64,000 bases of DNA. It comes from Paenibacillus zeirhizosphaerae (GTDB lineage: Bacteria > Bacillota > Bacilli > Paenibacillales > Paenibacillaceae). Below the pieces are notes generated by a model, which was not told the origin of the DNA, made no database searches, and saw only the letters and a program-made list of their open reading frames with translations. Positions 9,340-17,965 of the stretch are shown piece after piece. Position 1 is the stretch's first letter, and every line of letters starts with the position of its first letter. The translations under genes and the position numbers were made by a program. The DNA lies in assembly GCF_030705605.1 (NCBI RefSeq), contig NZ_JAPCKK010000014.1, positions 248,001 to 312,000 on the forward strand, written 5' to 3'.

Positions 9340-9415
9340 CTTCTGTGTGTTTGATATTTTTTTCGAATTTATCTTATTATTTCAATATATGCAAAGATTT
9401 TAAGGAGGTATTTTC

Positions 9416-9796
9416 ATGAAAAGTATAATTATGATAGTATTGATCGCTATACTTACAGGATGCGGCGAACAAAATGTCGGGGATAAGACGACGAGTACTG
9501 GCGATATTTTAGCGAATGAGATGATACAGAAAGATGCTTCTGCAGATTTCTTTATACTTAATGATCGAGTGTATGTAAGAAAAGAGGAAATCCAAGATGG
9601 TACGGACAAATTAGGTGAATTGGTAGGGTCGATCGAAAGCAATTATTCAACAGAGGGGAAATTTAAGAATTTAATGTCTACGAGGCTTTCGATAGGAACA
9701 GAAATCTACCGATTCAAAAACAAAAATACAACGGATCAGGTTATTGCTAAAGAGAATGATAAGCTAATTATTTACGAGGCTCTATCCGAAGGTTGA
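9416..9796 (+). CDS. Small lipoprotein of unknown function
   Basis: 126 residues with a lipoprotein signal: MKSIIMIVLIAILTGC, lipobox LTGC at residues 13-16. The mature part is hydrophilic with a segment ADFFILNDRVYVRKEE that recalls small Bacillales lipoproteins of unknown role. A textbook TAAGGAGG site lies 8 bases before the ATG, so expression is likely. It belongs to the same AT-rich islet as the ORF at 9091 and is convergent with nirC. Function not recognised. Confidence 0.7.
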   Translation: MKSIIMIVLIAILTGCGEQNVGDKTTSTGDILANEMIQKDASADFFILNDRVYVRKEEIQDGTDKLGELVGSIESNYSTEGKFKNLMSTRLSIGTEIYRFKNKNTTDQVIAKENDKLIIYEALSEG

Positions 9797-9906
9797 TAAT
9801 AAGAGATTCCCAGAGATATTGGCAGGCTGCAGGAGCGTATATTTCAGGGTTCGGCTTTCGAGCTACCGATGGGTAGCCCTTATGCCGAGCGCAATCCCTC
9901 ACACGA

Positions 9907-10698
9907 CTAAAGCCGTGTGTCTCCATGCGCGTTTGATGAAATAAACCAGTAAGCCATGCCCACAAAAACTCCGCCGCCAACGATATTCCCGAGCGTTACG
10001 GGAATCATATTGTGCAGCCACCCTGCCAATGTTACCGTTTCGGGGTGGTTGGGCAGAACAAGAGCCACCGAAAGCAGCGTCATATTGGCTACACTGTGCT
10101 CATACCCGCTGGCGATAAAGGCGAACAAGCACCACCAAATCAATACAAGCTTGGCCGCCTCGCTTTTTGCTCGTCCGGCCATCCACAGCGCTAGGCATAC
10201 AAGCCAGTTGCACAGAATACCGCGGAAGAACAGATCAGAGAACGGCAGACTCATCTTCTTCGCGGCAGCGGTGAAAATCAGATGATCGGATGCGGCTTCT
10301 CGGAACAAGCCGGTGCCTGAAATGAGCAGCGCCAGCAGCACAGCTCCCACCAAATTACCCAGAAAGACCACAATCCAGTTTTTAGTCGTATCTCCCACTG
10401 TTGTGCGTCCTGCCAGCGTACTGATGGTAAAGAACATATTGTTGCCTGTAAACAGCTCCGAACCTGCGAAGACGACCAGCGTCAGAGCAATGCCGAAGGA
10501 CGCCCCCATAATCAAGGGCTGCAGCGGTGATTGGATAGCCGCAAGCGGCGCACCCAAGGTAAAGATCAGAATAATGCCAAGCCCTACATAGGCTCCCGCA
10601 AGTACAGCTGCAAGCGCATAGCGGGTCAGGCTTTCATTCATTTTATTCTTTTTGTTGACTGCTGTTTCAATGACGTTCTCTACTTCCTGTGCAAACAT
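9907..10698 (-). CDS. nirC: Formate/nitrite transporter family protein
   Basis: Membrane channel of the FNT family, here most likely importing nitrite for NirBD; formate export is the alternative given pflB in the window. 263 residues with about six membrane helices and the family motifs GSELFTGNNMFF, GNLVGA and NMIPVTLGNIVGGG. The ATG at 10698 is set by GGGGAGATCACC directly upstream; the longer open frame before it is non-coding. Lies 44 bases downstream of nirD in the nir operon. Confidence 0.9.
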   Translation of the reverse strand: MFAQEVENVIETAVNKKNKMNESLTRYALAAVLAGAYVGLGIILIFTLGAPLAAIQSPLQPLIMGASFGIALTLVVFAGSELFTGNNMFFTISTLAGRTTVGDTTKNWIVVFLGNLVGAVLLALLISGTGLFREAASDHLIFTAAAKKMSLPFSDLFFRGILCNWLVCLALWMAGRAKSEAAKLVLIWWCLFAFIASGYEHSVANMTLLSVALVLPNHPETVTLAGWLHNMIPVTLGNIVGGGVFVGMAYWFISSNAHGDTRL

Positions 10699-10741
10699 GG
10701 TGATCTCCCCTATTTCTTTGCTGTCCGTCTCGGCGTAAATA

Positions 10742-11056
10742 TTATTGCGGTATTGAAAGGACAACCTGGCCGTGCAGCAACTGAACGGGATAAGTCCGCA
10801 CCTGGCCATGGTCGGGGGCCTGTACCTCGCCCGAGACAAGATCAATCTTCCAATCATATAAAGGATCATAGATAAAATGACCGGATACGATGGCCTCGGC
10901 GAGCGGACCGCCTTTGGGGTGCGGATTGCGGTTATCGACCGCATACACCTGTTCATCCGAGGTGCGGAAGATGGCAATCTCCCGGTCAAACAACTGCACG
11001 ACCCGCCCAATCCGCTGCTGGAACTCTTCTAAGGGGCCAACCGTTACTGTATGCAT
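10742..11056 (-). CDS. nirD: Nitrite reductase small subunit (Rieske-fold)
   Basis: Partner of the siroheme nitrite reductase NirB in NADH-dependent reduction of nitrite to ammonium. 104 residues with a Rieske-like fold: NRNPHPKGGPL and YDPLYDWKIDL occupy the places of the CxH and CxxH loops. The protein contains no cysteine at all, so it cannot bind a Rieske 2Fe-2S cluster; loss of ligands is known in parts of the NirD family. ATG preceded by AGGAG. It follows nirB by 37 bases. Confidence 0.9.
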   Translation of the reverse strand: MHTVTVGPLEEFQQRIGRVVQLFDREIAIFRTSDEQVYAVDNRNPHPKGGPLAEAIVSGHFIYDPLYDWKIDLVSGEVQAPDHGQVRTYPVQLLHGQVVLSIPQ

Positions 11057-11093
11057 TGAATCTCCTCCTGCTTATTTGTTTTTGCTTCGGCAT

Positions 11094-13520
11094 TTATATT
11101 GCGGGCTCTTTATGCTCGAACAGCAGACCACGTTTTTGAGGATCGCGCAGCAGCTTCTTCCAAGGATCTTCAACCTGGGTAAGAGCAAATTCAATGCGCT
11201 CCAGCAATGCTTTCCGATTTTCGGTATCTTCAACGATCTGTGCCCGGATCGTATCGATCCCCATACGCTCTACCCATTCGGATGTGCGCTCCAGATAATT
11301 AGCCGTCTCACGATATAGCTGCATTACGGCACCGCAGATTTCGACCAGCTCATCATCGAATTTCACCTTGCAGAGCGAATCCACAAGCCGAGCCTTGATG
11401 CCCCCGTTGCCGCCGATAAAAATTTCCCAGCCCCCGTCATTACCGACGATTCCGATATCCTTGGTGCAGGACTCGGCACAGTTGCGCGGACACCCGTTCA
11501 CGGCAAACTTGAACTTGGCCGGCAGATCAAGGCGCTCAAATTTGCGCTCCAGCCGCGCTCCCATCCCCATGGAGTCCTGTGTGCCAAAACGGCAGAATTG
11601 CGAGCCGACGCAGGTTTTCACCGTGCGCAGAGATTTGGCGTAGGCGTAACCTGAAGGCATATCCAGTTCCTCCCATACCTTCGGCAGATCTTCTTTCTTT
11701 ACTCCGATCAGGTCGAGCCGCTGACCGCCTGTCACCTTGACGACCTTAACATCATATTTTAACGACACATCCGCAATCCGCTTCAAATCCTCCGGTGTAG
11801 TGACACCGCCATACATGCGAGGAACGACCGTAAACGTGCCGTCCTTCTGGATATTAGCGCTCATGCGTTCGTTAACAAAGCGGGACTCCGCTTCATCTTC
11901 ATACGTTTCGGGATATATCATGCCAAGATAATAGTTCAGGGCAGGCCGACATTTGGAACAGCCTTCCGGCTGGGACCAGCCCAGTACATGCATCACTTCC
12001 CGGATGCTCTGCAGCCCCTTCGCCTTAATCTCCGCAACAATTTCATCCCGGTTCAGCGTGGTACAAGTGCAAATTCCTTTTTGGGCACCAGCCGCAAAAC
12101 CATCCCCCAGCACAAATTTCAAAATATCCTCCACGACCGGCTTACAGCCGCCACATGAGCGGGTAGCTCCAGTGCATGCCTTGATTTCTTCCACACTGGA
12201 CAGACCCTGCTCCGTAATCGCCTGCACAATCGCCTGTTTGGTCACTCCGTTGCAGCCGCATACGATTTCATCATCTGACATCGTTTCCACGGAAGCCGCC
12301 TTGGCCCCGCCGCCGCAGCAGCCAGTCCCCATAATGGACGCATAAATCTCATCATTCATTTCGGCCTGCTGTCGCACCAGCTTCTGCAGATTGGCGGATT
12401 CGGTCACATCCCCGAACAGCACAGCGCCAACGATTTGATTGCCGCGAAGCAGCACCTTTTTATAAGTCCGCTTCCAGTCGTCTTTTGCCGAAATGACCGT
12501 ATGTTCACCTGTTTCAATGAATTCTCCCGCCGAGAATACGTCCACCCCCGAAATCTTCAGTTTGGTGGATACGACAGAGCCTTCATACGGCTTCGTATCC
12601 ACACTGCATAAATGCTTTGCCAATACGAGGCCCTGCTCGAACAGCGGAGCCACCAGACCGTAACATACACCTCTATGCTCGACACACTCACCGACCGCAT
12701 AAACACCGGGCAGAGAGGTCTGCATGTAATCGTCAACAATAATGCCTCTGTTCACCGCCATGCCGCTTCCTGCGGCCACTGCAGTATTCGGCTGAATGCC
12801 TACCGCCATGACCACAAAGTCTGCATCCAGGCGACTGCCGTCTTTGAACAGCAGTCCGTTCACCCGCTGCTCCCCGGTTAATTCCACCGTCTGCTTGCCC
12901 ATGGCAAATTTAATGCCCTGACGTTCCAGCTCGGCCTGCAGCATGGCTGAGGCAGGATGATCCAACTGACGCTCCATCAGATCGTCCATCAAATGAACGA
13001 CGGTTACGTCCATACCCAGATTAACAAGTCCCTTAGCGGCCTCCAGACCAAGTAGACCTCCGCCGATGACCGCGGCCTTGTCGTAGGAAGCGGCGGCCTC
13101 CATCATCCGGTGGCAATCCGCAATATCCCTGAAGCCAACAACACCTTCCTTATCAATTCCAGGAATAGGCAGCATGAACGGCTTCGATCCAGTTGCTATA
13201 ATCAGCTTGTCATACGAGATTACGAGCCCTGTATCTGTATGAACCTTTCGATCCTCGGCGTCGATCCGCGTAACCGCTGTCCCTGTATGAAGCTGTATCC
13301 CATTCTGCTCATACCAGCTCCAATCGTTTAAAATAATGTCGTCAATAGTCTTCGTGCCCTCCAGCACGTAGGAAAGCATGATCCGGTTATAGTTCGGATG
13401 CGGCTCACTGCCAATGATCTCAATATCATAATGACCGCCAAGCTTAATCATTTGCTCCAATGTTCCAATGCCGGCCATTCCGTTGCCGACGACGACAAGT
13501 TTCTCCCGTGCTGTACTCAT
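11094..13520 (-). CDS. nirB: Assimilatory-type NADH nitrite reductase large subunit
   Basis: Cytoplasmic NADH-dependent nitrite reductase producing ammonium. 808 residues. In order: an FAD/NAD(P) disulfide-reductase-like domain (VVGNGMAG at the N-terminus), two BFD-like 2Fe-2S modules (CGCNG..CGGCKP and CTCTT..CSKC), and the ferredoxin-like and siroheme/4Fe-4S domains with CVGSQFCRFG and NGCPRNCAESC. The ATG at 13520 has GAGGGGAGG just upstream; the open frame continues further but has no other supported start. An Fnr-type promoter precedes it. Confidence 0.96.
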   Translation of the reverse strand: MSTAREKLVVVGNGMAGIGTLEQMIKLGGHYDIEIIGSEPHPNYNRIMLSYVLEGTKTIDDIILNDWSWYEQNGIQLHTGTAVTRIDAEDRKVHTDTGLVISYDKLIIATGSKPFMLPIPGIDKEGVVGFRDIADCHRMMEAAASYDKAAVIGGGLLGLEAAKGLVNLGMDVTVVHLMDDLMERQLDHPASAMLQAELERQGIKFAMGKQTVELTGEQRVNGLLFKDGSRLDADFVVMAVGIQPNTAVAAGSGMAVNRGIIVDDYMQTSLPGVYAVGECVEHRGVCYGLVAPLFEQGLVLAKHLCSVDTKPYEGSVVSTKLKISGVDVFSAGEFIETGEHTVISAKDDWKRTYKKVLLRGNQIVGAVLFGDVTESANLQKLVRQQAEMNDEIYASIMGTGCCGGGAKAASVETMSDDEIVCGCNGVTKQAIVQAITEQGLSSVEEIKACTGATRSCGGCKPVVEDILKFVLGDGFAAGAQKGICTCTTLNRDEIVAEIKAKGLQSIREVMHVLGWSQPEGCSKCRPALNYYLGMIYPETYEDEAESRFVNERMSANIQKDGTFTVVPRMYGGVTTPEDLKRIADVSLKYDVKVVKVTGGQRLDLIGVKKEDLPKVWEELDMPSGYAYAKSLRTVKTCVGSQFCRFGTQDSMGMGARLERKFERLDLPAKFKFAVNGCPRNCAESCTKDIGIVGNDGGWEIFIGGNGGIKARLVDSLCKVKFDDELVEICGAVMQLYRETANYLERTSEWVERMGIDTIRAQIVEDTENRKALLERIEFALTQVEDPWKKLLRDPQKRGLLFEHKEPAI

Positions 13521-13592
13521 CTGAGTGCCTCCCCTCAAGCCATGCCGTTTCTCAATCCTATATCTGACATCGCTTGTTATATAATTAAGGCA

Positions 13593-13635
13593 AGTATAAC
13601 GAATTTTCTTTATTCCTTTTGTGATTTTCGTCACA
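13593..13635 (-). promoter_or_regulatory. nirB promoter with Fnr site
   Basis: The dyad TGTGATTTTCGTCACA (13620-13635) is a perfect TGTGA-N6-TCACA match. A -10 TATACT at 13593-13598 predicts a start near 13586, so the dyad centre is at -41.5, as at pflB. Confidence 0.8.
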
Positions 13636-13726
13636 AATACAGCGTATGTATTTCAAAATTTATTTTAAAACAACAAGAAAAAAGAGCCCTCCCTGGACTC
13701 TTCAACATTTTCTCCTATTCAGCAAC

Positions 13727-14050
13727 CTATTCAATCCACTCTTCAGCCCAAGATTGGATTTGCTCCATAACCGGGCGAAGCGCATGTCCCTTCGACGTCA
13801 GCTCATACTCGATACGAACCGGCGTTTCCGGATATACATGCCGTATCAAGATACCCTCGCTCTCCAGATCCTTCATTCTTTCCGACAGCATCTTATCACT
13901 CATGGACGGAATGAGATTCGAGATATCTTTAAATCTTTTCGGTCCGCTCATCAAAGACTGGATAATAAGTCCGTTCCATCGTTTGCCCAAAAAGGAAAAT
14001 GCCGATTCAAATCTCGGACACATTCCTGACAGTTGTTGATCCTCCATCAT
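13727..14050 (-). CDS. HxlR-family winged-helix transcription regulator
   Basis: 107-residue DNA-binding protein of the HxlR/MarR-like class. It shows the family pattern CPRFESAFSFLGKRWNGLIIQ at the N-terminus (a cysteine near the start, then KRW), PKRFKDISNLIP as the first helix-turn part and LTSKGHAL near the wing. AGAGGTG precedes the start; the second of the two adjacent ATGs is equally possible. It reads toward nirB but ends before the nirB promoter. The signal sensed is unknown; the N-terminal cysteine allows a thiol or aldehyde sensor, which is speculation from relatives. Confidence 0.88.
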   Translation of the reverse strand: MMEDQQLSGMCPRFESAFSFLGKRWNGLIIQSLMSGPKRFKDISNLIPSMSDKMLSERMKDLESEGILIRHVYPETPVRIEYELTSKGHALRPVMEQIQSWAEEWIE

Positions 14051-14232
14051 TTTTCACCTCTTTACAGGTCCGCTTGACAATACTTTCATTTTGTTAGTAT
14101 ATATCACATTATCATATTTTATGCGCAAATAAAAGGAGTTGCAAGTCTTTTCGCCGATAAGTGAAATAAAGGAACTATTTTATCCTATTCATTACCCGCC
14201 CGGCGCCGCTGTTACTCATCAACTTTCTAATG

Positions 14233-14267
14233 CAAAAAAACAGGCGGAACCCCAGAGGCTCCGCCTG
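14233..14267 (-). terminator. Rho-independent terminator of the sugar-catabolic cluster
   Basis: On the minus strand CAGGCGGA and TCCGCCTG form the stem, followed by TTTTTTT. It lies about 55 bases past the ThuA-gene stop. Confidence 0.88.
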
Positions 14268-14320
14268 CCGTATATGCCGTGGCAAATTGCAACACTGATT
14301 GCCTAGCAGCTTCCATCCCG

Positions 14321-15049
14321 TCAGACAAGAATTTCTTTAAAAGGACGCACCGGTTCGGATTTTCCAAACACATTTGATGTCTTGCGCGCCGGATAGGCCC
14401 ATTTCACCGCATTGGAGATTACCTTCAGAACGTCCGGCTGGTAGTACGTCGGATAGGTTTCATGGCCAGGACGGAAGTAGAAGATCTTGCCGGATCCCCG
14501 GCGGAACGTACAGCCGCTGCGGAATACTTCTCCTCCTTGGAAGTTGCTTACGAATACTAGCTCATCTGGAGTCGGAATATCGAAAAATTCACCGTACATC
14601 TCTTCCTGATCGAGCACGATTTTGGATTCCACGCCCTCCGCAATCGGATGGGACGGATTCACACACCAGACAATTTCCTGTTCTCCGGCTACCCTCCATT
14701 TCAGATCGCAACTGGTTCCCATTAATGTCTTGAACGGTTTAGAGAAATGTCCTGAGTGCAGAACGATGAATCCCATACCTTGTTGGACACGCTGAACCAC
14801 CTTAGCTGTAATTTCATCACTAACCCGGTCATGGGCCATATGCCCCCACCAGATCAGCACATCCGTCGTATTCAACACCTCGTCAGTCAAGCCATGCTCA
14901 GGCTGATCAAGCGTAGCAGTCCGGATGGCGAAGCCTTCCCCAGCCAACCCAGCGGCAATCGCTGTGTGCAGTCCGTCCGGATATACCGCTTTTACTTGAT
15001 CGTGAATTTTCTCATGGACGTATTCGTTCCAGATGGTGACGTTTATCAT
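14321..15049 (-). CDS. ThuA-domain protein (trehalose utilisation type)
   Basis: 242-residue cytoplasmic protein of the ThuA family, a glutamine-amidotransferase-like fold linked to catabolism of trehalose-like disaccharides and 3-keto-sugars. Diagnostic segments: [10 protein letters not shown] near the start, [28 protein letters not shown] and [14 protein letters not shown] near the end. GGGGGAG precedes the ATG. It is the last gene of a cluster with isomerase-like and Gfo/Idh/MocA proteins, a common partnership in 3-keto-sugar degradation. The exact reaction is not known. Confidence 0.9.
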   Translation of the reverse strand: MINVTIWNEYVHEKIHDQVKAVYPDGLHTAIAAGLAGEGFAIRTATLDQPEHGLTDEVLNTTDVLIWWGHMAHDRVSDEITAKVVQRVQQGMGFIVLHSGHFSKPFKTLMGTSCDLKWRVAGEQEIVWCVNPSHPIAEGVESKIVLDQEEMYGEFFDIPTPDELVFVSNFQGGEVFRSGCTFRRGSGKIFYFRPGHETYPTYYQPDVLKVISNAVKWAYPARKTSNVFGKSEPVRPFKEILV

Positions 15050-15070
15050 AAGCTTGCTCCCCCTAATGGT

Positions 15071-16039
15071 TTAAACCCACCACATATCTCCCAATGGTTC
15101 ATCCATTATAATAGGTTGAAGATTGTGGACGGCTTTTGTAAAGCCTTCTTCAATCGACATCAGACCGTCTTCGTGCTCAATGCTTACCACATAATCATAA
15201 CCGACAAGCCGCAGTGCGCTTAAAATATCAGCCCAGGTCTTTATATCATGACCATAGCCTACCGTTCGGAACTGCCACGCTCGGTCAAGCATTTGAGAGT
15301 AGCTCTGCATATCCGTAATTCCATGTTTATTTACATTCACCGGGTCAATGGTCGTATCCTTGGCATGGAAATGGTGAATTGCGTTTTCGCGGCCCAAAAT
15401 ATGAACTGCCTGTACCGGATCGATTCCCTGCCACCACATATGGCTCGGGTCCAGGTTGGCTCCGATCACTTCACCCGCCGCCTCGCGCAGACGCAGCAGG
15501 GTTGCCGGTGTGTGCACTGAGAAGCCGCCGTGCAGCTCCAGCCCAATCTTCACGTGGTGATCAGACGCAAATTTGCCCGTTTCCGTCCAATAAGGAATAA
15601 CCTTGTTCTCCCACTGCCATTTCAGAATTTCCTGATAATCATTCGGCCATGGAGCCACCGGCCAGTTCGGATACTTGGCATCCTCATGATCGCCCGGACA
15701 ACCTGAAAAGGTGTTAACAACAGGCACCTCAAGCTTCTCTGCCAGCAGCACGGAGTTAATAAAGTCCTCGTGATCCGCTTGCGCCAGCTTCTTCTGGGGA
15801 TGCAGCGGATTGCCATGGCAGCTCAGTGCACTGATGATCAGGCCACGGGATTCCACCGCCCTCTTGAAGTTTTTGAGTGCTGTTTCATTTTCCAGCAGCT
15901 CCGCAGGCTTGCAGTGCTTATTGCCCGGATTGCCACCCGTGCCGATTTCAACAGCCTTCACTCCTCTGGATGCCGCAAAATCAAGCGCCTCCTCGAGCGA
16001 TCTGTCACCGAACAATACCATGAATACTCCGAGTTTCAT
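15071..16039 (-). CDS. Sugar phosphate isomerase/epimerase family protein (TIM barrel)
   Basis: 322 residues with a xylose-isomerase-like AP-endonuclease-2 fold. Metal-site residues sit in strand ends such as VNTFSGCPGDHED, KIGLELHGGF, GANLDPSHMWWQG, IHHFHAKDT and VVSIEHED, which supply the usual Glu-Asp-His-Glu ligands. GGAGG lies 8 bases before the ATG. It follows the first Gfo/Idh/MocA gene and precedes the ThuA gene, so the product likely isomerises or hydrolyses an oxidised sugar made by the dehydrogenases. Confidence 0.9.
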   Translation of the reverse strand: MKLGVFMVLFGDRSLEEALDFAASRGVKAVEIGTGGNPGNKHCKPAELLENETALKNFKRAVESRGLIISALSCHGNPLHPQKKLAQADHEDFINSVLLAEKLEVPVVNTFSGCPGDHEDAKYPNWPVAPWPNDYQEILKWQWENKVIPYWTETGKFASDHHVKIGLELHGGFSVHTPATLLRLREAAGEVIGANLDPSHMWWQGIDPVQAVHILGRENAIHHFHAKDTTIDPVNVNKHGITDMQSYSQMLDRAWQFRTVGYGHDIKTWADILSALRLVGYDYVVSIEHEDGLMSIEEGFTKAVHNLQPIIMDEPLGDMWWV

Positions 16040-16102
16040 GCTTCACGCCTCCTTGTACGTATACTAATATAAGCTGCTTCATCTGCAACAAACAGGTTGC
16101 AT

Positions 16103-17185
16103 TTACTCAAAGTATACGGCTTTGCCTGTCCGGGCCGACTCGTAGATAGCCTCCAGAATTTCCGTAACGACAAGCGCCTGCTCCGGTTTCACCAACGGCT
16201 CGGTATCGTTCTGCACGGCCTCTAGCCACAAGCGGGCCTCGCGGTCGGCATCCGTCTCCTTTTCACCGGAATAGAAGGCCACGCCCCCCGCTCCAAGATC
16301 GATCTTGGTCTCGTACAGTCTGCTGTTTTTCTCACCGTTAATGCGCAGTCCGTCCTGCATATCCGCTCCGCCTTCCGTTCCGCACAGTAGCGACTTGGCC
16401 TCACCGAACTCGGACACGTTGAGCGCCCAACTGGATTCCAGCACAATGGTCGCCCCGTTCTCCATCGTAATAAAGCCGAAGGCGGAGTCCTCAACCTTGA
16501 ACTGCTCCGGATCCCACGGTCCGAAGGCGTTGGCCGCATTTTCGCGATGGCCGAGCTTGTGGAATGTGGAGCCCATGACGCTCTTCGGCTTGTAATTGTC
16601 CATCAGCCACAGAGTCAGATCGAGTGCATGGGTGCCGATATCAATCAGCGGTCCGCCCCCCTGCTTCTCTTCATCCAGAAATACGCCCCAGGTAGGCACA
16701 GCGCGGCGACGCAGAGCGAGGGCTTTACCGAAGTAGATCTCACCGAGATCGCCGTTTTCACACATTTCCTTTAAATACAGACTGTCATCACGGAAACGGT
16801 TTTGATAGGCAATCGACAGCTTGTTACCTGTTCGCTTGGCCGCTTCCAGCATCTCACGAGCCTGTGCGGACGTTTTTGCCATCGGCTTTTCACACATCAC
16901 GTGTTTGCCCGCTTCGAGTGATGCAACCGTAATTTCGGAATGGGAATCATTCGGCGTGCAGACGTGGACCACGTCGAAGCCTCCGCTCTTCAGCATTTCC
17001 TGATAGTCATCGTACACCTTGGCACCTTCGGCACCATACTCGGCAGCGGCTTTTTCAGCGCGCTCTTTAATAATGTCACAGAATGCGATCATTTCGGCGT
17101 TTGCTTGTTTGGCCAAGCTTGGCATATGTTTGCCGTTTGCGATACCTCCGCATCCGACAATTGCGATTTTTACCGTGTTAGACAT
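16103..17185 (-). CDS. Gfo/Idh/MocA-family oxidoreductase
   Basis: NAD(P)-dependent sugar or inositol-type dehydrogenase, 360 residues. N-terminal Rossmann fold with IVGCGGIANGKHMPSL, the conserved CEKPMAKT lysine-proline motif near residue 95, and the C-terminal substrate domain with DIGTHALDLTLW (catalytic Asp/His). The ATG at 17185 has AGGGAGG upstream and overlaps the stop of the preceding isomerase gene by 8 bases, so the two are translationally coupled. The substrate is unknown. Confidence 0.92.
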   Translation of the reverse strand: MSNTVKIAIVGCGGIANGKHMPSLAKQANAEMIAFCDIIKERAEKAAAEYGAEGAKVYDDYQEMLKSGGFDVVHVCTPNDSHSEITVASLEAGKHVMCEKPMAKTSAQAREMLEAAKRTGNKLSIAYQNRFRDDSLYLKEMCENGDLGEIYFGKALALRRRAVPTWGVFLDEEKQGGGPLIDIGTHALDLTLWLMDNYKPKSVMGSTFHKLGHRENAANAFGPWDPEQFKVEDSAFGFITMENGATIVLESSWALNVSEFGEAKSLLCGTEGGADMQDGLRINGEKNSRLYETKIDLGAGGVAFYSGEKETDADREARLWLEAVQNDTEPLVKPEQALVVTEILEAIYESARTGKAVYFE

Positions 17186-17945
17186 TGACTTGCCCTCCCT
17201 GATTGGCGTATTCCTTAATCCATTGTATGCTTGTTTCGATGCTTTGAATTGGTGGATTGGCACAGTGATCCTGCTCCACTACAATCCAATCTACGCCCGC
17301 TCCAACCGCTGCATCGGCAATGGCGGACAGATTAACCTCTCCCTTGCCGAGCTCTACAGTAACCGCGTTGCCCTCCTCATTCCTGCTCATATCCTTAAGG
17401 TGAATAATCGGTAGACGTCCGGTGTAGCGAGCTATATATTCAACAGGGTCATATCCTCCGTAATGCACCCAGCAGGTATCCATTTCCACTTGCAGAACAT
17501 CCGCAGAAACAGTCTCGTACATAACGTCGAAAACAGGCTTGCCGTCCAGCTCTTCAGTCAGTTCGAACTCATGGTTATGATAACAAAGAACCAGACCTGC
17601 TTCTTTCAAGGCAGTCCCGATTTTAGCCAGATTGTCAAAAACTTCACTCCATTGTCTTTCCTCTTCGGTCAGATAAGGAACCACCAGATACTTGTTGCCG
17701 ACGGCTTTGTGATAAGCGATTTCTTCATCCAGATGATCAACTAGTCTTTGATAAGCGACATGAGTCCCCAATATCTCCAGTCCCAGTTCGTCAAGCAGCG
17801 CCTTGACTTCCTCCGCGGTGCGTCCGAAGAAGGTGTGAAACTCCACTCCCTGGTAGCCGAGTGCAGCCACCTTGCGGAGCGTTCCTTCAAAATCCTGTTC
17901 AAGCTGATCCCTTACTGTGTACAACTGCAAGCCGATCTTTGCCAT
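17178..17945 (-). CDS. Sugar phosphate isomerase/epimerase family protein
   Basis: 255 residues, TIM-barrel xylose-isomerase-like fold, shorter than the one at 15071. Landmarks are MAKIGLQLYTVRDQL, YQGVEFHTFFG, LVLCYHNHEFEL, VEMDTCWVHYGG, PIIHLKDMS and DWIVVEQDHC, giving the Glu/His/Asp metal ligands. GGGAGG lies 8 bases before the ATG. Its stop overlaps the next gene's start. It alternates with the two oxidoreductase genes, so each may act on the product of its neighbour. Confidence 0.9.
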   Translation of the reverse strand: MAKIGLQLYTVRDQLEQDFEGTLRKVAALGYQGVEFHTFFGRTAEEVKALLDELGLEILGTHVAYQRLVDHLDEEIAYHKAVGNKYLVVPYLTEEERQWSEVFDNLAKIGTALKEAGLVLCYHNHEFELTEELDGKPVFDVMYETVSADVLQVEMDTCWVHYGGYDPVEYIARYTGRLPIIHLKDMSRNEEGNAVTVELGKGEVNLSAIADAAVGAGVDWIVVEQDHCANPPIQSIETSIQWIKEYANQGGQVNV

Positions 17946-17965
17946 TTTCTTATCCTCCCGACTAA

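Noticed and set aside
9840..9925. Hairpins GCTACC/GGGTAGC and CACACG/CGTGTG at the nirC end as terminators
   Set aside because: Neither is followed by a T run on either strand; left as possible structure only.
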